From assembly GCA_029856445.1 (NCBI GenBank), contig JAHQWY010000098.1, forward strand, positions 1 to 10,553: a stretch of DNA of 10,553 nt, read 5' to 3'. The notes under the pieces were generated by a model that was not told the DNA's origin, did not search any database, and saw only the letters and a program-made list of their open reading frames with translations. The stretch's first letter is position 1. The number at the start of each line of letters is the position of its first letter. The position numbers and the translations under genes were made by a program. The stretch comes from Promethearchaeia archaeon (GTDB taxonomy: Archaea; Asgardarchaeota; Lokiarchaeia; Sigyniarchaeales; SOKP01). This document shows positions 1 to 6,814 of this stretch, one piece after another.

Positions 1-72
1 GATCATATGTTCAAAATCATATATTAATTATAATCTTGAACAGTCTATTTAATATAAATTTTTGAATTGTTT

Positions 73-924
73 TCATCCTTTTGAATAAGAACCAATTGCA
101 TAAAGGTATTCTAATTTTCTAGATAAATTTGCACCATAAGTCATTTTTAGATTTGGATCGCCATGTTCAGTTAGATCCATGAGTGATATAAGCTTAATTT
201 GAAATAGAGGATGAGATGGTATTATCATACTTTCAGCACCTAATAGTAAGGCCTTTCTAACGATACTTTTTGCTATTTCGAACTTAGTAGCAATAAGGGG
301 GCCTAATCTTATAGTAGATAATACATTAGAAATTAATCCATAACCTTCATTTTTAGCTATTAATACTTTCGCACCTAGAGTCGTTCTTGCATTTAAATAT
401 TCAGATCTATCAAATCCTACAGTCTTATAGTCAAGTTCTAAAGCCCATTCTGGAAATTCGGAAACTGATTTTATATTATTTTGGGTATTCTGCAATTTAA
501 AGACCTTTTTAGGTAAAAGATATAAATTAGCATAATAACTTCCTTGAAATCCATATTTTCTGTAAATGGGTTCACCCAATTTCGAAGCATAAAGATTTAC
601 TGAATTACATCCTGAATTTTTAGCTATCTCCATTAAATTCTTAAAAATTTCTGATCCAACACCTTGACCTCTAAACTCAGGCAATACACCCATATATCCA
701 ATGCTTGCTACTTTCTGGAATAAAAATATACCACCTAACCCAATTATATTATCTCCTTTTATTGCAATAAGGAATCTCGCGATCTTATTATTAATAAGGT
801 GTGTCCATACCTTACTTTCTTCCTCATAATTATTAAGAGGTGGTCTACCAAATGATATAAGCATTACTTTAATGCTATTAATAATCTCCTCTCGTTTTGG
901 TTCTCTAATTTTATATAACTTCAT
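73..924 (-). CDS. Two-domain GNAT-family N-acetyltransferase
   Basis: The 283-residue protein has a GNAT fold in its first ~140 residues. Motif A, the acetyl-CoA pyrophosphate loop, reads FRGQGVG at residues 84-90 after the beta4 strand IGYMGVLPE, and GEPIYRKYGF at 117-126 is the usual beta5/alpha4 region. Residues ~155-283 form a second domain that resembles the C-terminal GNAT-like domain of YitH-type acetyltransferases (GFDR at 170-173, IRLGPLIA at 205-212). The acyl acceptor cannot be predicted. The ATG at 922-924 is used; no Shine-Dalgarno site precedes it. No T-tract terminator is visible after the stop. It is transcribed away from the flavoprotein gene at 1312 across a 387-base spacer and shows no clear functional link to it. 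Family assignment is firm; the C-terminal domain assignment is from memory of the family. Confidence 0.88.
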   Translation of the reverse strand: MKLYKIREPKREEIINSIKVMLISFGRPPLNNYEEESKVWTHLINNKIARFLIAIKGDNIIGLGGIFLFQKVASIGYMGVLPEFRGQGVGSEIFKNLMEIAKNSGCNSVNLYASKLGEPIYRKYGFQGSYYANLYLLPKKVFKLQNTQNNIKSVSEFPEWALELDYKTVGFDRSEYLNARTTLGAKVLIAKNEGYGLISNVLSTIRLGPLIATKFEIAKSIVRKALLLGAESMIIPSHPLFQIKLISLMDLTEHGDPNLKMTYGANLSRKLEYLYAIGSYSKG

Positions 925-963
925 GGATTATGATTTTATTTTGAAGTAAACTAAAATAATTTT

Positions 964-984
964 TAATCTATAATAAATAGATTA
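964..984. promoter_or_regulatory. Perfect 7-bp inverted repeat upstream of the acetyltransferase
   Basis: TAATCTA and TAGATTA are exact reverse complements separated by TAATAAA, 40-60 bases upstream of the acetyltransferase ATG. This overlaps where its TATA box would lie. It could be a repressor site, but short dyads made only of common A/T-rich words arise by chance in DNA of this composition. Confidence 0.25.
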
Positions 985-1106
985 GGTATCTTTGAAAATA
1001 TCATTGAATTTATAATCATAAAGAGTTATGTGTTTATTAATTGATGCAAAAAAATATAGTTTTACTTTTATTTACTATTTATAATAAATGGAATTCAATT
1101 GATATG

Positions 1107-1129
1107 ATACATTTCTAATTGGAATGTAT
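1107..1129. promoter_or_regulatory. 23-bp dyad, possible operator or hairpin
   Basis: ATACATTTC and GGAATGTAT pair at eight of nine positions around a TAATT centre; the ninth would be a U-G wobble in RNA. It lies in the middle of the long divergent spacer, about 180 bases from either start codon. It is longer and less A/T-only than the other dyad. An operator is one option and a short RNA hairpin followed by a T-rich stretch is another; neither is proven. Confidence 0.3.
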
Positions 1130-1297
1130 TTTATTCTTTCCTAATAAGTATAGCATTAATTATATTATTCCTTTTAGTTAGGTTGTGGCATCACAGGAAA
1201 GAAAAATACTAGCTTTATTAGAACTCTATTTTGATTAATTATATTTATTAATTTAGATAATAAAGTTTTAAAAAATCCCTATATTTATTCATTTAAA

Positions 1298-1303
1298 GGT
1301 GAT
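1298..1303 (+). promoter_or_regulatory. Strong Shine-Dalgarno site deciding a TTG start
   Basis: GGTGAT, a full match to the archaeal anti-Shine-Dalgarno complement, ends eight bases before the TTG at 1312. An in-frame TGA at 1300-1302 lies inside it, so translation cannot start further upstream. The next in-frame ATG at 1336 would remove the first beta strand that aligns with the paralogues. The other genes here have no comparable site. Confidence 0.75.
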
Positions 1304-1311
1304 TTTTTAAA

Positions 1312-2343
1312 TTGATAGAAACAAATATAACAAAAATGTTTGGATTAAAATATCCAATTTTCAGTGCTCCAATGGGACCTTTCTACACCCGTGATTTGGC
1401 TTTAGCAGTTAGTGAAGCTGGTGGTCTGGGAGTATTGTCGAATGTTAATATAGTAGGAACAGATCCAGTGAAAGAACATAAAGCAAGCTTAGAATATATG
1501 ATTGAACACACAGATAAACCATTTGGTCTTAATTTTCTTACATCTCGAAATAATCGGGGAGTTCAAGAAATGTGTACTGATGTACCCAAAATGTTATTGA
1601 ACAATCAAAGAATGCGGGAACAATGTGTGTATTGGTTAACTTCTGCGGGTTCATCAAAGATTTTACCTGCTTCTAAGAACTTTCAAGAATTAAGGGAAAA
1701 ATCTGAAGTGAAACACTTTCATGTAGCACCAGCCGTATGGTTAGCACAGAAATGTGTAGATGCCGGAGTAGATGGAATAGTATGTACTGGGGGTGAAGGA
1801 GGAGGCCATCAATCTTATGAAAAGGTTTCTACATTAGTTTTACTTCAACAGCTTAATAAAGCATTTCCTGATTTACCCAAGATTGCGTGTGGAGGATTTG
1901 CTACGGGAGAAGGTTTAGCTGCAGCTTTATCACTTGGAGCAGGAGCAATAGCAATGGGTTCACGGTTTATTGCTTCAAAACAAAGCGAATTTCATGAAAA
2001 ATACAAAGCATTAATTCCTCCTGGCGAACCGCAAGATACAGCATTATTTACCGGTTCATTTGGCCCGATTCGTTTATACAAAAATAAATATGCCTTAGCA
2101 CACCCTGCACCTCAATCTAAAGAGGAAATGATTGCATATGAAAAATCTTTAACTCTTGAGCAAATGGCAAAGGATGCAGGTGCTTATGATAGGGTATATA
2201 ACGGAGATACTGAAAATGGAGCCGTATTACTTGGGCAATCAATAGGTATAATTGATAGTATTGACGATGTTAACGATATCATTTCAAGAGTTATGAAAGA
2301 AGCAGAAGCAGCTATAAAAAGAAACCATTCTATGCTAAAATAG
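1312..2343 (+). CDS. Nitronate monooxygenase / FabK-type FMN oxidoreductase, GGH histidine present
   Basis: The 343-residue protein is an FMN-binding TIM barrel of the 2-nitropropane dioxygenase family, which includes nitronate monooxygenases and the enoyl-ACP reductase FabK. The first strand is KYPIFSAPMG (13-22) and FGLNF (71-75) follows. GEGGGH at 161-166 carries the histidine that is catalytically important in both NMO and FabK. ACGGF at 192-196 and MGSRFIAS at 215-222 form the FMN phosphate-binding region, then RLYKNK (254-259) and GQSIGII (308-314) complete the C-terminal part. It starts at TTG 1312, supported by a strong ribosome binding site, an upstream stop and alignment of MIETNITKMFGLKYPI with the two other family members in this window. 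It is the only one of the three with the GGH motif. Nitronate oxidation or enoyl-thioester reduction are both possible; neither can be chosen from sequence. Confidence 0.88.
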   Translation: MIETNITKMFGLKYPIFSAPMGPFYTRDLALAVSEAGGLGVLSNVNIVGTDPVKEHKASLEYMIEHTDKPFGLNFLTSRNNRGVQEMCTDVPKMLLNNQRMREQCVYWLTSAGSSKILPASKNFQELREKSEVKHFHVAPAVWLAQKCVDAGVDGIVCTGGEGGGHQSYEKVSTLVLLQQLNKAFPDLPKIACGGFATGEGLAAALSLGAGAIAMGSRFIASKQSEFHEKYKALIPPGEPQDTALFTGSFGPIRLYKNKYALAHPAPQSKEEMIAYEKSLTLEQMAKDAGAYDRVYNGDTENGAVLLGQSIGIIDSIDDVNDIISRVMKEAEAAIKRNHSMLK

Positions 2344-2364
2344 AGCAGTGTTTAATTTAAACTC

Positions 2365-2394
2365 TTTTTTTTATCAATATTATATCTTTTTTTT
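2365..2394 (+). terminator. Tandem T8 tracts, archaeal-type terminator
   Basis: Two runs of eight T (2365-2372 and 2387-2394) lie 22 and 44 bases past the flavoprotein stop codon, with no GC-rich hairpin before them. This is the intrinsic terminator form known from archaea. It lies in the 59-base gap to the convergent thioesterase gene. Confidence 0.6.
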
Positions 2395-2402
2395 AATAAT
2401 TA

Positions 2403-2828
2403 TTAAGCTATTAGCTTCAATATTTGTTCTTTCAAATCATTTGGAATGATTGATTTTTTCTGGTTTTCATAATCATACCAGACTATGTGAGCTTTACCGT
2501 CAGCAGCTTTTCTATTTAATTTTTTACTCATTATAGCATGTTTTATTATGATTTTTGATTCTTCTATTTCTGTTATTTTTGCGCCGATAAAGACTGTGTC
2601 TGGATATGTTAATGGAGCCTTATAATAACAATCTTGATAAGCTAATATTGGTCCTATACGTACTGTTGTAGGTTCTTCATAAATATTCAATGATTGAAAA
2701 AGAGCTATTCGTGTACTCTCAAAATAACGATAATAAATTGTGTTATTTACATGACCCCTTGCATCCATATCACCCCATCGTACCGGCATCTCCACAACAA
2801 CATGAAAGTCTTTCAATTTTTCGCTCAT
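2403..2828 (-). CDS. Hotdog-fold acyl-CoA thioesterase (4HBT family)
   Basis: The 141-residue protein is the normal length for a single hotdog domain. The signature RWGDMDARGHVNNTIYYRYF lies at 17-36. Asp22 aligns with the catalytic Asp of Pseudomonas 4-hydroxybenzoyl-CoA thioesterase, and GHVNN starts the central helix. Members hydrolyse acyl- or aroyl-CoA thioesters in the cytoplasm, usually as tetramers; the chain specificity is not readable here. The ATG at 2826-2828 is used, preceded only by a weak GGGAT. It ends 59 bases from the convergent flavoprotein gene and follows the next minus-strand gene after 78 bases that include a T-tract terminator, so it probably has its own promoter. Context with acyl-CoA and flavin enzymes suggests fatty or organic acid metabolism. 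Confidence 0.9.
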   Translation of the reverse strand: MSEKLKDFHVVVEMPVRWGDMDARGHVNNTIYYRYFESTRIALFQSLNIYEEPTTVRIGPILAYQDCYYKAPLTYPDTVFIGAKITEIEESKIIIKHAIMSKKLNRKAADGKAHIVWYDYENQKKSIIPNDLKEQILKLIA

Positions 2829-2883
2829 AATATTATCCCAAATTTAAATTTATGCTTAATGCCAAAAATGTTTTTTAAATTCT

Positions 2884-2899
2884 AAAAAAAATAAAAAAA
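2884..2899 (-). terminator. T7-A-T8 terminator of the NMO-like gene
   Basis: Read on the minus strand, seven T, one A and eight T begin seven bases after the stop codon at 2907-2909. There is no hairpin. It should end transcripts of the NMO-like gene before the thioesterase gene. Confidence 0.6.
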
Positions 2900-2906
2900 G
2901 ATTATA

Positions 2907-3878
2907 TTAAGAAATCTTATTCAATCTATGGATAACTTCTTCAGCTTCTTTCATTATCCTATCAAGTAATTCTTTTACTGTTGGAATATCTTTAACTAAT
3001 CCCACGCCTTGACCGCAACTTACCATTCCTGCATCTATATCCCCTTCTCTATACATTTTTAAAGCATTCTGACCTGAAGCAACTTGTATAATTTCTTGAA
3101 GGGATGCCTTCTTGGATTCTAATTCAATTATTCTTTCTGCTGCTTTATTCCTCCAGACTCTATGAGTATTGCGTATTGAGCGCATAACTAAGTGAGTATC
3201 AGTTTCAGCTGCCTGAACAAAAGCATTTTTCAAATTATCATGAAGTGGGCATTCTTTAGTAGCCATCATTCTCGTCCCCATTATAGCGCCCTCAGCACCA
3301 AGTGCGAGAACCGCAGCAAGTCCTCGTCCATCTGTCACTCCACCTCCTGCTATTACTGGAACATCTATCGCATCTACGACTGATGGAGTCATTACTAGAG
3401 TACCAATATCTAAAGTTCCAGTAGCACCACCGTTCTCATATCCCACAACTGTAATTATATCAGCACCTAATCTTGCGGCTGTTTTAGCATATCTGACACC
3501 AGCACATTTATGGATCCAAATCGCTCCACCCTCTTTGAATTTAGGAACCAAATCTGCTGGAGCCTTATGACCGCTTGTTTCAATTATCTTAACACCCTCA
3601 TCAAGAGTAGCCTGCACATATAATTCCAATTTCTCTTGTGGCATCATAGCTGGAAATAGATTTATATTAACAGCAAATGGTTGATCAGTTAAAGATTGTG
3701 TTTTTTTAATTGCTTCACTTAATTCTTCAGGAGTTTGATAATTTGCACTCGCTAATACAGCGCACGCACCTGCATTACTTACTGAAGCAACAAATTCAGG
3801 ATTGGAAATATTTGCCATTGTTCCGGCCACCAACGGATACTTAATTTTTAACATTTCTGTTACTTTAGTCTTTATCAT
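2907..3878 (-). CDS. NMO-like FMN TIM-barrel protein lacking the GGH histidine
   Basis: The 323-residue protein is full length for the 2-nitropropane dioxygenase family. Strand one is KYPLVAGTMANISNPEF (13-29), with Gly-Thr where most members have Ala-Pro. AVNINLFP (69-76), WIHKCAGVRYA (121-131), VIAGGGVTDGRG (175-186), MGTRMMATKE (200-209), RSIRNTHRVWRNK (233-245) and GQGVGLV (289-295) all fit the family. At the active-site loop it reads YENGGATG (147-154): Ala152 stands where the catalytic His of GGH is expected. FMN binding therefore looks intact while the chemistry may differ. Its closest relative here is the gene at 5812-6696. The ATG at 3876-3878 is used, with a weak AGTGA upstream. A TATA-like box lies at 3911-3920 and a strong T-tract follows the stop, so it is likely its own transcription unit. 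Confidence 0.87.
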   Translation of the reverse strand: MIKTKVTEMLKIKYPLVAGTMANISNPEFVASVSNAGACAVLASANYQTPEELSEAIKKTQSLTDQPFAVNINLFPAMMPQEKLELYVQATLDEGVKIIETSGHKAPADLVPKFKEGGAIWIHKCAGVRYAKTAARLGADIITVVGYENGGATGTLDIGTLVMTPSVVDAIDVPVIAGGGVTDGRGLAAVLALGAEGAIMGTRMMATKECPLHDNLKNAFVQAAETDTHLVMRSIRNTHRVWRNKAAERIIELESKKASLQEIIQVASGQNALKMYREGDIDAGMVSCGQGVGLVKDIPTVKELLDRIMKEAEEVIHRLNKIS

Positions 3879-3910
3879 AATTTTTCACTTATAAGAAGTC
3901 AATTATTAAC

Positions 3911-3920
3911 TTATATATTT
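3911..3920 (-). promoter_or_regulatory. TATA-like box of the NMO-like gene
   Basis: On the minus strand the sequence reads AAATATATAA, close to the archaeal TATA consensus, with its centre about 37 bases from the ATG at 3878. Initiation roughly 25 bases downstream would leave a leader of about ten bases. The assignment is by consensus and spacing only, in AT-rich DNA. Confidence 0.4.
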
Positions 3921-3941
3921 CCATTCGATTTATATTTCATT

Positions 3942-3948
3942 AAAAAAA
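3942..3948 (-). terminator. T7 tract after the SMP-30-like gene
   Basis: Seven T on the minus strand, about 45 bases past the stop codon of the SMP-30-like gene and before the promoter of the next gene. A single short tract in AT-rich DNA is weak evidence, though it fits the terminators seen elsewhere in the window. Confidence 0.35.
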
Positions 3949-3992
3949 TTCATTAGTAAAATTCTTTTAAACTTAAATTCACTCTTCTTTTT

Positions 3993-4826
3993 TTACGGAA
4001 TCTCAACACCCGGAACATCTACTTTCAGATAATCAATTCTTCCACTTGATAGTTTACCATAAAATAATTGATTAGTGCAAAGAAAAAGAGTTGTTCCATC
4101 ATCTCCACCTAAACAGCATGCATACACATTTGTATCTTCTACTTTGATTGTGGAAGTGATAACACCACCTTCTAAAATACGTAAAACTTCTGCTTTTGCT
4201 GGATTTGCAACCCATATTGCACCCTCTTCATCAAGACATATACCATCTGGTGAAAAATTTTCAAGTTCTGCCCAGGTTCTTCTATTTACTAAATCTCCTG
4301 AAGGTTCAATATCAAAAGCAGTGAGGCGTCCTCCTTCGGATTCCGCAACAATGAAACTCTTGCCATCTGGAGTCACAATACATCCATTAGGAAAAAGAAG
4401 ATCATCAGCAACAATTCTAGCTTCTCCGTTTGGCGTAACCATGATGACACTTGTAGGTTCAGAAGGAGGACCAAGAGTTTTAGATCCCCAATTTCCTACA
4501 TAAGTTCGTCCATATGAATCAGTTACGCAGTCATTGCAATTAAATTCTGTAAGTTTACTTAAATCTGCATGAATTTTCAATCCATCTGGATCTAAACGCA
4601 TTAAATGACGATTTTGCATTGAGACGATAAGCATCCTCCCATCATTTAAAAAACCCAAACCTGACGTTAAACCTTTTATTTCAACAACAATTTCAGAATT
4701 ACCCTTTTCATCAACAGTAATAACTTTTCCTGCCACTGAGTCTGAAAAAAACAGCTTTCCATTTCTCCATCTAGGTCCCTCTGGAAATCCGAGTCCTGAT
4801 AACAAAACTTTGATCTCTTTTTTCAT
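3993..4826 (-). CDS. SMP-30/gluconolactonase-like six-bladed beta-propeller
   Basis: From the ATG at 4826 the protein has 277 residues, close to the family's usual ~300. The metal ligands known from SMP-30 are present: Glu16 in GFPEGPRW, Asn147 in LLFPNGCI and Asp194 in SPDGICLDEEGAIWVAN. FNCNDCVTDSYGRTYVGN (95-112) matches the substrate-side ND and blade motif. Enzymes of this family hydrolyse sugar or other lactones with one divalent metal ion; the substrate here is unknown. There is no signal peptide, so it should be cytoplasmic. A TTG at 4833-4835 gives a three-residue longer frame; I prefer the ATG because neither has a ribosome binding site and the family motif starts soon after. It lies 83 bases after the NIF3-like gene on the same strand. 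Confidence 0.85.
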   Translation of the reverse strand: MKKEIKVLLSGLGFPEGPRWRNGKLFFSDSVAGKVITVDEKGNSEIVVEIKGLTSGLGFLNDGRMLIVSMQNRHLMRLDPDGLKIHADLSKLTEFNCNDCVTDSYGRTYVGNWGSKTLGPPSEPTSVIMVTPNGEARIVADDLLFPNGCIVTPDGKSFIVAESEGGRLTAFDIEPSGDLVNRRTWAELENFSPDGICLDEEGAIWVANPAKAEVLRILEGGVITSTIKVEDTNVYACCLGGDDGTTLFLCTNQLFYGKLSSGRIDYLKVDVPGVEIP

Positions 4827-4909
4827 ATTTATCAAGTTGATTTTATTTTTAATAAATGTAGGTTTCCCATAAGTTGAAATTGAATCTTTTAAAATGAAAG
4901 AAACTTACA

Positions 4910-5761
4910 TTAAAAGATACATTTAAAAATAGATCCGACTGGAATATGAACTACTGGAACATTAGGAAAGCTTTTTTTGAGATAATCTGCTAATGTACGC
5001 ATACCTGGTTCTTCTGAAAGAGAGTGATTAACAATTATTAAGGGTACACCAGTATCTTTAGACCATTGGCCTGATTCCCATAACATAGTTCCATCGTCAG
5101 TTAAAATAATAGCTTCTCCCCCGAAAGCATGCATATCTCTATAATTTGAAGCAGCTCCAGTTCCTAAGGTGATTTTAGATATTTTTTTGTTCAAATCTCC
5201 AATTACTTGAATTGAGTCCTGTCCTAGGGGTCTGATTTTTTCTAAAATTTCCTTACATAGGTTTTCTAGGGTTGTTTCTGGTATTTCATGAAGTTCATAA
5301 TAATTATCAGCTTTAATAGGCGGTTTTGTATATCCTAACCATTTAGCCCATGCACCATGTACTCCAATATCTGGATAGCTATCCCAAAAATCATGACATC
5401 TTATTACTGTTAAATTCATTTCTTCTAACCATTCTCTTTTTTTAATCCAGATATCATCTTTTGCCAGTTTTCTTTTACCGGTTATCCATCTTGCATGAAT
5501 ATCTCTAACAATTGGACAATCAATAATATTCCCCTCATCATCAATTTTAGCTGCAAATAAAGCTTCATGTGTTATAAAAACATTACATCCTTCCTCTATT
5601 GCTTTTTCAAGATTAGAAAAAGTGGGCATCCATGAAACTGCAATTCCATTAACTTCTATCTCTGGTTCTCCAAATAGAATTTGATCGACTGTTTTTTCCC
5701 AATTAACCCACGAGCCCTTGCTTTTAAAATGATTTAAAATATCTTTTGCTTTCATACTCAT
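4910..5761 (-). CDS. NIF3/DUF34-family dinuclear metal protein
   Basis: The 283-residue protein matches the NIF3 family, often labelled GTP cyclohydrolase 1 type 2 homologue although its true role is unsettled. Its start resembles the usual N-terminal helix followed by an internal strand (GIAVSW, 39-44). Metal-site segments are VFITHEALF (61-69), RCHDFWDSYPDIGVHGAW (121-138) and VNHSLSEEPGMRTLADYL (244-261). His65, Asp127, His246 and Glu250 correspond to ligands known from E. coli YbgI. The second His of the usual THH motif is Glu66 here. GTGAASNYRD (200-209) fits the glycine-rich strand before the last helix. The ATG at 5759-5761 is used, with a second ATG two codons later; no clear ribosome binding site. 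It starts 50 bases after the upstream NMO-like gene, so co-transcription with it is plausible. Confidence 0.83.
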   Translation of the reverse strand: MSMKAKDILNHFKSKGSWVNWEKTVDQILFGEPEIEVNGIAVSWMPTFSNLEKAIEEGCNVFITHEALFAAKIDDEGNIIDCPIVRDIHARWITGKRKLAKDDIWIKKREWLEEMNLTVIRCHDFWDSYPDIGVHGAWAKWLGYTKPPIKADNYYELHEIPETTLENLCKEILEKIRPLGQDSIQVIGDLNKKISKITLGTGAASNYRDMHAFGGEAIILTDDGTMLWESGQWSKDTGVPLIIVNHSLSEEPGMRTLADYLKKSFPNVPVVHIPVGSIFKCIF

Positions 5762-5811
5762 TTAACTCTTTTTTCTTTAAAAATTAATATCTACCTTTCT
5801 TGACTTTATCT

Positions 5812-6696
5812 TTAAGTATTATTAAATGTATCTCCGTTAAAACCCCAATTTCTGAGTATTTTTTCAGCGTTTGAAACGATATTATCTATAAATTCTTTAA
5901 TCGTGGTCTCTTTATCCACATGGCCTACAGCCATAGAACCAATCGGGCTGTCACGCAATTCGAGATGATAGATTTTTTTATGGAATTGTTCATCAAAGAT
6001 ATCTTGAGTAAGAACTTGTCGCTTCCATGCATCTGAAGCGGGGCTTTCCTTTGTCGCCATTATCGCGCTCCCGAAACATACCGCATCTGCACCCATTGCC
6101 AATGCTGCGAGAAATCCTCTAGAATCACCAATCCCACCTGCCGCAATTAAAGGAATTTTAAGCATCTTTCTTGCCATAGTCATATTAACAAGTGTTGTAT
6201 TTTGATTTGGGTTTTTAAATCCAGTTCCTTCAAGTCCTACTATGGTAACAGCATCAGCCCCATGTTTTTCTGCTGACATCGCATGTTTCACTGTAGCACT
6301 TTTATGAAACCAAAAACCTCCAGCATCATGTACTTTTTTCCCAATAGTCGCTGCTTTATAGGCTGAGGTAGTAATTACTTTAACGCCTGCATCCAATGCA
6401 ATATCTACAAAATCAAAATAAGATTCTTCAGATTGAGCTCTTTGACTCCTCTCTCTAACTTGGGGAGGCCAAACTGTGAAATTAACACCAAAAGGTTTAC
6501 TTGTTAATTTTTTCATTTTTTCGATTTCCTCTTGAAATTCTTCATTGGTTCTATAATTTAATGCTGTAATAATTCCCAATCCTCCTGCATTTGAGAATGC
6601 TGCCGCAAACTCAGCTTTTCCTATTATTGCAAAAGCACCCATAATGATTGGGTATTGTGTATTCGTCATTTTGGTTATTCTTGTATTCCAAATCAT
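5812..6696 (-). CDS. Short divergent NMO-like FMN TIM-barrel protein, no GGH histidine
   Basis: From the ATG at 6696 the protein has 294 residues. A TTG at 6705 would add three, but the duplicated copy of this start region (7614-7699) keeps the ATG while the extra upstream codons diverge. Family features are TQYPIIMGAFAIIGKAEF (13-30), FGVNFTVWPP (69-78), WFHKSATVKHAM (129-140), and IPLIAAGGIGDSRG (181-194). The active-site loop reads LEGTGFKNP (155-163), with Phe160 where the catalytic His should be. The phosphate loop reads GSAIMATKE (209-217), with Ala replacing the usual Arg. About 30 residues are missing between ~230 and 250, where the relatives carry the R..R.WRNK segment, and the tail differs. 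It is closest to the gene at 2907-3878. It is an intact frame, so a changed function is more likely than decay. Confidence 0.83.
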   Translation of the reverse strand: MIWNTRITKMTNTQYPIIMGAFAIIGKAEFAAAFSNAGGLGIITALNYRTNEEFQEEIEKMKKLTSKPFGVNFTVWPPQVRERSQRAQSEESYFDFVDIALDAGVKVITTSAYKAATIGKKVHDAGGFWFHKSATVKHAMSAEKHGADAVTIVGLEGTGFKNPNQNTTLVNMTMARKMLKIPLIAAGGIGDSRGFLAALAMGADAVCFGSAIMATKESPASDAWKRQVLTQDIFDEQFHKKIYHLELRDSPIGSMAVGHVDKETTIKEFIDNIVSNAEKILRNWGFNGDTFNNT

Positions 6697-6741
6697 TTTT
6701 ATCAAGATTATGAAATAATAATTTTAATAAGAAGGTAAATA

Positions 6742-6758
6742 TACAATAAACTATAAAT
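6742..6758. promoter_or_regulatory. Conserved central promoter block, possibly bidirectional
   Basis: TACAATAAACTATAAAT is the longest exact match between the two duplicated spacers (other copy 7683-7699). It contains TATAAAT at 6752-6758, which lies almost equidistant from the plus-strand ATG at 6815 and the minus-strand ATG at 6696. Initiation about 25 bases from the box would give leaders of about 34 bases in the plus direction and similar in the minus. One box serving both genes is inference. Confidence 0.45.
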
Positions 6759-6814
6759 ACATCCTTTTGATATTTCAATATTAAATACCAAAAGATAGAA
6801 TTTAAGCGATTTGT

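Larger units (their letters stand above)
925..1311. other. Non-coding divergent promoter region
   Basis: This 387-base AT-rich stretch separates the acetyltransferase (-) from the TTG-started flavoprotein gene (+). No open reading frame of credible length was found; the longest ATG-started plus-strand one I noticed is 18 codons from 1027. It holds two inverted repeats (964-984 and 1107-1129), a TATA-like ATTATATTTA at 1238-1247 that would suit transcription of the plus-strand gene, and a strong ribosome binding site at 1298-1303. No tRNA or structured RNA was recognised. It is the longest non-coding interval in the window, so a regulatory role or a decayed gene are both possible. Confidence 0.6.

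Noticed and set aside
1..72. 3' end of another gene at the left edge
   Set aside because: All three plus-strand frames close within about 65 bases and are too short to show homology; no claim can be supported.
2361..2400. Possible rho-independent hairpin terminator between the convergent genes
   Set aside because: The T-tracts are clear but no GC-rich stem precedes them, so the archaeal T-tract form is the better reading.
2694..2885. Plus-strand 63-codon frame opposite the thioesterase start
   Set aside because: It overlaps the thioesterase signature region antisense, has no ribosome binding site and encodes no recognisable domain.
3192..3383. Plus-strand 63-codon frame inside the NMO-like gene
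   Set aside because: Antisense shadow of a conserved FMN-binding region.
4075..4503. Plus-strand 142-codon open frame opposite the SMP-30-like gene
   Set aside because: The minus-strand frame carries all the propeller motifs and metal ligands; this one is Ser/Pro/Thr-rich antisense with no recognisable motif.
6696..6705. TTG start three codons upstream of the ATG in the NMO-like gene (same pattern at 4826-4835 in the SMP-30-like gene)
   Set aside because: Neither TTG has a ribosome binding site, unlike the TTG at 1312. In the duplicated scar the ATG is kept, so the ATG is the better start.
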